From Mucidula mucida (lineage: Eukaryota; Basidiomycota; Agaricomycetes; Agaricales; Physalacriaceae), in the NCBI GenBank assembly GCA_015501055.1, contig JADNYV010000022.1, positions 62,001-126,000 on the forward strand: a DNA stretch of 64,000 bases. Reading direction: 5' to 3'. Positions within the stretch are counted from its first letter, which is position 1. Every line of letters begins with the position of its first letter. The notes below the pieces were generated by a model that ran no database searches, was not told the DNA's origin, and saw nothing but the letters and a program-made list of their open reading frames with translations. Positions 56,537-64,000 of the stretch are shown piece after piece. The position numbers and the translations under genes were made by a program.

Positions 56537-57233
56537 TCATAGGCCATTGTGGCCACCAGTCGACCCAAATGCTCCAGCGCCGCGGATTGTCTCGTCGAGA
56601 TCCTGCGGGAAGAGTCAGTCTTGGATGAGTGTACCACAGGACAGTAGCACGTACCTGTACTTCAACAACCTCTGGCGTAGAGATTTTCTCAATGATGAGC
56701 TGGGCTACGCGATCGCCCTCTTGCACTGTAAATATTGTTACAAGGTTACATTGGCCAAACAAGCAGACCGCATGCCTTCAAAGTCCGTGTCAGAATGATT
56801 GAAGAGGAGGACAAAGACTGTTCCACGGTAGTCGGCGTCGATGACCCCAGCACCAGTGTCTATCATGAACTTGGATGCTGTATACGCGTCAGGCAGTGAC
56901 AGAAAAGGCACAGGAGAGCTCACCAAGACCGCTACGTGGCGCAACGCGACCATAAGTGCCTCTGGGCACAGCAACAGATATCTGCGTGTCGACTGCGGCC
57001 TTTCCACGCGCAGGAATGACCTTGTTCTCGGCACTGCATATATTGAGAATAGGGCGACGATAACATGAAAAGGCGCACCTGTACAAGTCGTATCCTGCAG
57101 CCAAAGCAGACCCTTTGGTTGGCAGCTTGGCCTTGTCAGACAGGCGTTTAATGAGCAAGCTGTCGGTCGGTGCAACGGGCGGTTCTTGCGACATTTTCCT
57201 CTTCTTGTTGGCTTGGACGTCAATATCGCTCAT
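56537..57233 (-). CDS. DUT1: dUTP diphosphatase (dUTPase)
   Basis: Hydrolyses dUTP to dUMP and keeps uracil out of DNA. Five exons (57079-57233, 56924-57033, 56776-56877, 56655-56725, 56537-56602) total 504 nt, 167 residues. All five trimeric dUTPase motifs are present: [33 protein letters not shown] and [10 protein letters not shown]. The N-terminus [14 protein letters not shown] may hold a nuclear signal. Intron 3 (56726-56775) must start with GC (GAAG then GCATGC), since the conserved NHSDTDFE to VQEGDRVAQ join has no GT. It is divergent from a putative PIP-box protein gene, 106 bp apart. Confidence 0.95.
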
Positions 57234-57339
57234 GGTTGAGAGGGAAGGATGAAAGGGGACGGTCACATTCGCGTCTACAAAAGCGTGTCACCTCCGCTTC
57301 AAACTCCGCTACCTCTCTCTCTTGGTGTCGTCGACGGCG

Positions 57340-58743
57340 ATGGCAAAGAAGAAGAATGCCGCGCCAAAACCAAAGGACACTCGCATAACTTCGTACTTTC
57401 TTGCTACACCGTCTGGTGCAAAGAATGGGCGAAAGCGCAAACAAACCGACGACGACGACTTTGAGCCTCCAGTGGCTAAAAAGGCCAAGAAACGAGATCC
57501 ATTGGGTGGCAATCGCGGTAACACCCCAAACGACGCCAGTCAGCGCGTCAAGTCACGAGTGCTATTAGAGCCAGCGCCGACGCCGCCTGCACAGAAATAT
57601 GCCACTCCAAAGTCAAATATAAGGCCTTCTGATGCCCATCGCCTCCCTCCGCCCTCGTTCATTGATCTCACACTTGAATCTCAACTACCAGATAGCCCGC
57701 CGCCTAAATTGCCTGTTAGACGACCCGCTGTAGCCACTCCTGCCGCCTTGCCGACTCCTGCCACGCCAGTGCGCCGCACTCGTACACATCCAGATATCCT
57801 CATGCCTACACCCAGTCCATCTGCTTCATCGTCCATCCTAGAATCTCCCACTCGTCTCATTTCACGTCGTAAGACGCTTCCAGCCATGCGCTCACCTTCT
57901 TTCGTTCCTTCTTCCCAGCAGACACAAGACGATGCATGGCCTGGCGGATATGGGTCCTCGCCTTTGGCGTTGCCATCATCTGCTCGCCAGCACATAGATG
58001 ACACGTTCTGGGATATCGTACCCTCATCGCAGTCGCAGGAAAGATCACTCGAATTTTCTCCTCGCAAGTTCAAGGAGCATCTGTTCAAAGCTCCTTATCC
58101 TCCGAGTAACAAGGTGGAGGATTTAGAAATCGTACCTGATTCACAACCACCGTACGAAGAGGATGACACCCTTCTTGAAGCGGATGTGACCGTGTAAGTT
58201 GTATAACATCGGTCTACCATTTCTATGCTAATATGTCGCCTTGTTAGCGACGATACTACGCTCGTACATGCTTCACCTCCCAAGGCAAAGACGCAGCGTC
58301 AGAAGCCAATACAGAAATCCCAGTCCGCACCACCTAACAATATCTCTGAGGATGAAGACGACAAGCCTACCAAGAAAAAGTCTTCCACACAGGATTCTTC
58401 TCAAACAGATTCCGATCCTGGGTATTCACAATGCTCATTCTCCGGTCATTATCTTGATAAACCGCTCTGGGCTCCGTCATCCACAACACAGAACTCCTCT
58501 CAGACGGAATCAGATCCTGGTTATTCTCAGTGTTCGTTCTCGGGTCATTATCTAGATAAGCCGCTTTGGGTGCAACCAGACACGAATCAAAGCCCTCCTC
58601 ATCAATCCACTCCTCGCAAGGAGATACGAAGCCAGAGCCCATCCGGTTCCCAAGAGGGACCCGATGCTGTGAAAGACTTTCTAGACATGTTCGAAGATGG
58701 AGGAGGTAGTTACCCTCCTGGTTTTACGGAGTCATTGCGATGA
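57340..58743 (+). CDS. PIP-box-like, SIM-containing disordered protein with internal 33-residue repeat
   Basis: Unrecognised nuclear-type protein. Exons 57340-58193 and 58248-58743 give 1350 nt, 449 residues. Near the N-terminus, TRITSYFLAT resembles a PCNA-interacting (PIP) box, followed by basic KRKQ and KKAKKR signals. FIDLTLES at about residue 110 fits a SUMO-interacting motif. Ser-Gln-type motifs recur (VPSSQQTQ, VPSSQSQ, VPDSQPP). The C-terminal part has two copies of DPGYSQCSFSGHYLDKPLW (58414-58470 and 58513-58569), spaced 99 nt apart. It ends with an acidic helix (VKDFLDMFEDGGG). Divergent from dUTPase. By inference a replication- or repair-linked adaptor; no catalytic domain is seen. 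Confidence 0.72.
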
Positions 58744-58961
58744 TTTGGGTCGGCCACGGCCAAGTTTGAGTGTTTCGATGTGTTTTTGGAATGGTCAATG
58801 TATCTATAGTTCTCAGATTGTTTATCGCAACGTTGTTCAAGCGTTTTTGCGCTCAAAGTTGCCGCGACAGATCGGGAAGGGTAACGGAAAGCGGAAGTGT
58901 CCCAAGACGGAGTTAGGGCTTCCTTCCTCTCATCCATCATCGTATCATCTCTGTACCCAAC

Positions 58962-60351
58962 ATGTCTGGACGACTGAGACTCGAACATAAAGTATGTGTC
59001 CTTGATCGTTGAGGATTGACATCCAACTGGGATTGCACTAGGTCGCGCTTATCACTGGTGCTGGATCGTAAGCATATGTTGCTGCCTTGCTATCATCATA
59101 TGAACAGTTGATGAAGCGGTATCGGACTGGAAACATCTATATTGTTCGCCCAAGAGGGCGCCAGCGTGCTGATGACGGACATTAACCTGGAAGCTGCACA
59201 AAAAGGAGCTGCGCTGATCCAGTCCAAACTTCCCAACGCCAAGGTGCTGGCCGTGAAGACTGATGTGGCAAGGAGGACGACATCAAAGCCGCCGTTGCTA
59301 CCGCTGTAAAGGAGTTTGGCCGCCTCGATGTTATGGTGCGTGATCGTACCAATCCTACGCGAATCACACCATTTGACGTGTCGAATGCTAGTTTAATAAT
59401 GCTGGTGCGTTTCTCGGGATCCTCCGATAAGTAGAGAATGTATTGAATCGGCTTGTAGGTATCATGCACCCTGCGGACGACAACGCGTTGAACACGGAGG
59501 AGAAGATCTGGGATCTGACGATGCAGATCAATCTCAAGGGCGTGTGGTGGGGCTGCAAGTACGCTATCCTCGCGATGCGCGACAATTCTACGGACGAGTC
59601 CAAGGGATTGCGCACGGGCGGGAGCATCATCAATACGGCAAGCTTCGTGGCGTTGATGGGTGCCGCGACGCCACAATTGGCTTGTGAGTGATGTCCCATC
59701 CGCTATCATACACATTCGTACTCATTATTATCATCTAGACACCGCTTCAAAGGTAAGTCATATCCCCCTCATTTAAAGATATAGCTCAATGCCGTAGGGT
59801 GGTGTCCTCGCGATGACGCGCGAACTTGCTATGGTTCATGCTCGGGAGGGCATTCGCCTCAATTCAATCTGCCCGTACGTTTCATGTCATTCATCTAGCG
59901 ATAATGCCTCTTACTTTTTTTTTCTCTGTAGTGGACCTCTCAAAACCCGTGAGCTACTGCTTCGCCTCCTCATCGCGACACGATTGATTTTCAATACCCG
60001 CCTTCTTCTAGCGCTCCTGATGGATTTCCTCAACACTGCTGAAAAACGCGATCGTCGCATGATTCACTTGCCTATGGGGCGTTTTGGTGAAGCCGTGGAG
60101 ATCGCTAAGGGTGCCCTGTTTTGTGAGTACCAGTCCGCTCCCGAGCAACTTCGATTTAATTGTGCTTCCCATTAGTGGCAAGCGACGACAGTAGCTATAT
60201 GACGGTAGGCTACCGATGTACAACCACGCGTCTAAAGCTCATTTATATTCCCTAGGGTACCGATTTCAAGGTCGATGGAGGTTTGACCTCTGCATACGTG
60301 ACGCCTATCGGGGAGCCAGCCCTTGCACCGCCCGTCTCTTTGACTAAATGA
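58962..60351 (+). CDS. Short-chain dehydrogenase/reductase
   Basis: NAD(P)-dependent classical SDR. Eleven exons run from 58962-58991 to 60256-60351, including very small ones at 59392-59404 (13 nt), 59739-59752 (14 nt) and 59932-59948 (17 nt). Motifs: cofactor loop VALITGAGSGIG, acidic residue after strand 2 (LMTDINLE, favouring NAD), NNAGIMHP, catalytic Ser in SIINTASFVALMG, and Tyr/Lys in YTASKGG, then SICPGPLKT and LASDDSSYMTGTDFKVDGGL. One base appears lost near 59269 (GTGGCAAGGAGG; an extra A gives VAKEDD). Restoring it yields 858 nt, 285 residues. Substrate unknown; similar fungal enzymes act on alcohols or oxo-acyl compounds. Confidence 0.88.
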
Positions 60352-60469
60352 GAGTTTAACAACTACATCGAAGCAACTTGTATACCACATCAATAGAAAT
60401 TGTGTACATATGAGATTTAGATTTCGGGCGCGTGTAAAATACATGTAAATCAGAGCAGATGTTGAAGGG

Positions 60470-61268
60470 CTAGGTATTCTTCGCAGCAGCTTGTCGTTTC
60501 CTCGCCCCATCTGCTTTCCTAATTCTTGTAACTTCTTTGCCGATCTCGTTGCTGATACGCTTGTGGAGCTCTGGCTTGTACCCCAGTTTGTATAAAACTT
60601 CCAGATGGACAAAGAAAGGCGCGAGAACAACGGCTAGTGGAGGATGTTCAATCCTTGCGGTGATAGATGCTGACAAAAGGAACTTACCCCCAAGGATATT
60701 ATCGAGCAGGGCTGGAGCACGCTTCTCGGCAAAGCCGTGACCTACGAACTGAGCGATCCAGGCAAACGCATGAACAGCACCGGCTACGGCCATATGATCA
60801 GGCCGGTGTGAGAATTTGAGGGCAGTGAGCAAGACGACGGTCATGAATGGCGTGTATATGAACTGCAGCCGTTAGTGGAAGCACGTAAAGCAATGCAGAG
60901 GACGTACAGCAGCCAACGGTTCCAGAGCATAGTAGTAAAGCAAGAAGAGAGCAGCAACGATGGAAGATAGATTCAAATCAAAGGCCAGATATTGGTTCAA
61001 GTTTAGATGGAAAGCCGGAAGGAAAGACGAAGGGACTTGTGTGCCCATAACAAGACCGGACCTAGCGGGATGAGTTGAGGTGCGCCGTACAAAGGTGATG
61101 AGGGCGTACCAGAGGATCAGAGGCACGCAACAGATATGGATAGCGACATTAATGCGATTCGTGTGGTATGCACCGTAGAAAGTGAACTAGAGACAAGGTA
61201 AATAGCAGAAAAATGAGGTGAAACGAACAGGTGCGTACCTGCTTGTCGATATCAAAGATACTAGACAT
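60470..61268 (-). CDS. MPO1: Mpo1-like (DUF962) 2-hydroxy fatty acid dioxygenase
   Basis: ER membrane protein of the YGL010w/Mpo1 family, which in yeast carries out Fe(II)-dependent alpha-oxidation of 2-hydroxy fatty acids from phytosphingosine breakdown. Exons 61239-61268, 60908-61186, 60688-60862 and 60470-60633 give 648 nt, 215 residues. Landmarks: MSSIFDIDKQ, FYGAYHTNRINVAIHICC (conserved His), FDLNLSSIVAALFLLYYY, and QFVGHGFAEKRAPALLDN (second His pair), then VVLAPFFVHLEVLYKLGY. Several hydrophobic helices fit a membrane protein. A stretch after ALITF (VRRTSTHPARSG) is unusual and might be a small retained intron. It is divergent from Sec22, 179 bp between starts. Confidence 0.85.
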
Positions 61269-61447
61269 GATGGTGGTAGTAAGTCAAGAGGAGTCCAGTC
61301 CAGACTCCAGACAAACCAGCTCATGATCCACGGCTTAACTATCCCCGGTTAAGCAAGCGCGTGAGTTTGGCTCTATTTGACGGCAGCTTCTCGGAAACTA
61401 CGTGGCACGTGTCCTTGGCGTCATCATCGGCGTGTAACTGCTCTTCC

Positions 61448-62303
61448 ATGGTTCGTTCAACGATAATTGTGCGGGCGTCCGACTCGCTGCCTCTTGCTGC
61501 CAGTGTCGACGACGAGCAGGTGCGCGTCCTTCTTTGTCTACGCGGAACTGATGACGACGACGGCAACAGACAGAGCAGGCTCTCCAGGAACACAAACAGC
61601 AGTCGAAATTGATATGTCGGCGAATAACACCCAACTCGGAGCCCCGCTGTTCGATTGAGAGCGGCCAGTACACTCTACAGTGCGTCATGTACCGTCTACG
61701 CATACGCTACAGCGTTTGACTCGCAGTCTCAGTTACCTTATAGCAGACAATGTTATATTCCTGACGATAGCCGACAAGTCGTACCCGCGGAAGCTGGCCT
61801 TTTCATATCTCGACGAGCTGTCCAAGGAGTTTGCCACAACGTATGGACCAAAGGTCGAACAAGTCCGGAAACCGTATGCTTTTGTTGGATTTGGTTAGTA
61901 CGTGTTCTTCTTTGACTGGACGGAAGGGCTGACATTGCAAAGACACTTTTATGAGCAAGACGGCTCGGCTGTATCAAGATACGCGAACGGCTACCGCTGC
62001 AGCAGGCTCAGGTCTGGACAGGCTGAATGACGACCTACAGGACGTGACGAGGATTATGACGAAAAATATGGAAGAGTTGTTATGGAGAGGGGATTCATTG
62101 GACAGTATGTGCTTTATCTTTCTTGCGTGACGAGTACTGAGTATTCAGGAATGTCCCATTTATCGACGTCTCTACGGTCTGAATCCGAAAAGTATCGAAA
62201 GGCTGCCCGGAACGTTAATCTCCAAGCCATGCTACGACAGTATGCTCCCCTGGGTGCGGTCGCCCTTATAATACTGATCATTCTGTTCTGGAAGTTTTGG
62301 TAG
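61448..62303 (+). CDS. SEC22: R-SNARE Sec22
   Basis: Vesicle SNARE for transport between ER and Golgi. Five exons (61448-61519, 61570-61679, 61727-61893, 61943-62104, 62149-62303) total 666 nt, 221 residues, the normal Sec22 length. The longin domain reads MVRSTIIVRASDSLPLAASV, RRITPNSEPRCSIESGQY and KSYPRKLAFSYLDELSKEF. The SNARE helix includes LDRLNDDLQDVTRIMTKN and the zero-layer arginine in LLWRGDSLDRM. The C-terminal anchor is VALIILIILFWKFW. All parts are intact. Confidence 0.96.
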
Positions 62304-62465
62304 TGTAGAGTGGTATTCCTTGTAGATATCTATGCTGGTAATTGTGGTTTTTCCTGTCAATGTTCATTGTCACGTCAGAACTACAAAGTCACGATAACGC
62401 GATCGGTATGTTACTCCAAATCAACGAAGGGCACGTTGCAGGAACCCTTGTCGTTGCACCATATC

Positions 62466-64000
62466 ATGTATCGCTCCGCCTCCCCGTATCGGGCACCCTC
62501 CCCCTACAGGGCACCCTCACCATACCAGCAACAGGCCCCAATGGGATCGCCGTACCAGCAGACACAGAATGTCCCTCTCCATGCCATGCCAGGCAACGAG
62601 AGCGTTCCTGCACCTGGGACAATAACGTACACGACGACCACTGCGCCAGATGGACGCATCATATACCATCCTTTCCGGTATGTACTTGAAAACGGATGCA
62701 AAATGTTCGATCGTGCTGATGTCGTCCAGAGCGGTCCCGGCGAGGTTTGTCGGTTTTGTGCGCCAATCGCGACTATTCCTGATGTTTTTCGCGCGCCGAT
62801 CTTTGCGATCTACAGCTATCAAACTGCTGCTGGTGTTGTAACAGGCATCCAGTGGGTTCCCGCGGAAGCCACCAACATCCTTCCCGCCGGCGCGCAGCCT
62901 GCAAGCGATGCAAGTCAATCGATGTTGATCCATGCTTGTCGGCTCAATCACGTTTGATTAGGAATTCAATGCCTCGTGGCAGCGCGGCGCCTTCAATAGT
63001 AACAACAAGGATTGGTCAGTTGATGTCCCAACTACGTACGCATCAGTCCAAGTAACAACATAATAGGCAACGTGCCGAAGAAAAGCGCAGGCGCAAGGAA
63101 GAGAAGGAATCTGCTAGAATGATGCGTGACAGGGAACGTAACAGGCGCGAAGATGACGAGCTTCGTTACGCTCGTGAAGCAGATGCCGTCGCCCGCGAAA
63201 GGCGCAAGAGTTTCAACGCTGGAACTCCAGCACCCGGCTCAATGGCCTTTCCCACCCAAGGCGCGCCGGGATACGCCGCTAGTAGCCCGTACAGCGGCTA
63301 TCCGGATACATCTGGAGGTGTCGTCCCCGGCGCAGGTCCCTACAGCACCCCAGGCTCTGGCTATGGCCGCGAAAGGAAGATGAGCACCGGACACGGTCTC
63401 GCGGACCAGTTCGCTGGACTGGACATTGAACACAGCGGCGGCCCAGGACGCCCTAGGAAGTACAGCACCCACGAGAGCGCTGCAGAAAGAGCGAGGAAAC
63501 TTAGCGGTAACTTTGCTGCTGGTGCTCCCGGCGGGTACGCTGCAAGCGGCGGTGCTTCCCCCTACGCGCCCGCGACAGGTCCGTACACTGCTCCGGGACA
63601 GCGCGGCTACGGGAACGCGCCGTATGGTGGCGCGTCCCCGAACATCCGGCCTGGCGAAGTCCCGTACGCCTCTTCAGGGGGTGGTCAGTATCCCGGTTCC
63701 GCGTACACCTCTCCGCGCCCCGATGCGTACGCTCCTGGAGCGGGTGTTGCATCTCCCTATGGCAGCTCCTATGCTACGAGTGCTGGGGCTGCCATTGAAG
63801 CCGCGCGTTCCAGAGCAACGACACCTCTCCCCGGCATGATGGGTCTCCCATCGCCTCGTATTCCTGATATGCAGAGTTTCCCTGGTGAGCAAGCGCAGCT
63901 TGCCGCCCCAGAGGGCTTCTCTCGTCCTATCAATGCTGCTTGTCCCTACACGCCCTTCGAGCCCATTAAGATTCAGAACATGGACAACTTCCTTGACCAT
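62466..64000 (+). CDS. Tyr/Pro/Gly-rich protein with charged coiled coil (3' end outside window)
   Basis: Starts at ATG 62466 (MYRSASPYRAPSPYRAP) with repeated SPYRAP units. GTITYTTTTAPDGRIIYHPFR then joins across introns to RAVPASYQTAAGVVTGIQWV and PAEATNILPAGAQPASD. The intron at 62910-62961 has a GCAAGT donor, giving SDEFNASWQRGAFNSNN. A charged helix (RAEEKRRRKEEKESARMMR) is followed by a long Gly/Ser/Tyr/Pro-rich stretch with GYG and SPY repeats, ending in the window at CPYTPFEPIKIQNMDNF, which resembles the start of a folded C-terminal domain seen in some Agaricomycete proteins (DUF6699-like, from memory). Function unknown. The open frame continues past base 64000. Confidence 0.7.

Noticed and set aside
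1..64000. tRNA, rRNA, CRISPR arrays, full transposons, a biosynthetic cluster or a defence system
   Set aside because: I looked for T-loop words, spaced direct repeats, transposase or reverse transcriptase motifs, and clustered synthase genes and found none I could support.

Overview
The window is nuclear DNA of a filamentous basidiomycete, most likely an Agaricomycete. Genes are dense and split by many introns of about 44-65 nt, mostly GT-AG, often with a CTAAC or CTGAC branch-like site. Proteins resemble families that are expanded in mushroom-forming fungi: a DUF6533-type seven-helix protein, a BTB protein and WW-domain membrane proteins. Exon joins were worked out by hand from reading frame and family conservation. 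For most genes the joined length is an exact multiple of three. I see no rRNA, tRNA, CRISPR array or intact transposon.

Layout. 0-7 kb: C-terminal two thirds of the RNA polymerase I largest subunit, a disordered KEN-box protein with many CDK-type sites, an alginate-lyase-fold secreted protein, and a small cysteine-rich secreted protein. 7-19 kb: a protein rich in WG/GW repeats, the Pol I factor Rrn11, a broken phosphotransferase-like gene, an AP-1 accessory (Laa2-like) protein, a BTB protein, a gene-poor 2.6 kb stretch, and a helix-loop-helix protein. 19-32 kb: biotin protein ligase, a Clg1/PCL-type cyclin, and a Hos2/HDAC3-type deacetylase divergent from the STRIPAK scaffold Far11. 32-44 kb: a carboxylesterase, a DUF6533 membrane protein, two tandem forkhead paralogues, Dre2, Imp2, and a secreted M43 metalloprotease. 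45-55 kb: a CCCH/RRM-like/RBR E3 ligase, two tandem WW-domain membrane-protein paralogues, and a small Ser/Thr-rich protein with a degenerate partial copy. 55-64 kb: a compact housekeeping block with mS34, GatC, dUTPase, a PIP-box-like protein with an internal repeat, an SDR enzyme, an Mpo1/DUF962 protein, Sec22, and the start of a Gly/Pro/Tyr-rich protein.

Functional links. Several divergent pairs have short shared promoters: mS34/GatC (48 bp, both mitochondrial translation), dUTPase/PIP-box-like protein (106 bp, both plausibly replication), Hos2/Far11, Rrn11/phosphotransferase, and Mpo1/Sec22. Two Pol I genes lie within 8 kb of each other.

Points for a second look: a 19-residue motif duplicated in the PIP-box-like protein with nine silent and no replacement differences; the tandem forkhead pair; the WW-protein pair; five GC-AG introns; an RGG-rich tail on the deacetylase; the RBR ligase architecture; and about a dozen single-base frame breaks in otherwise conserved genes, which look more like consensus errors than biology.
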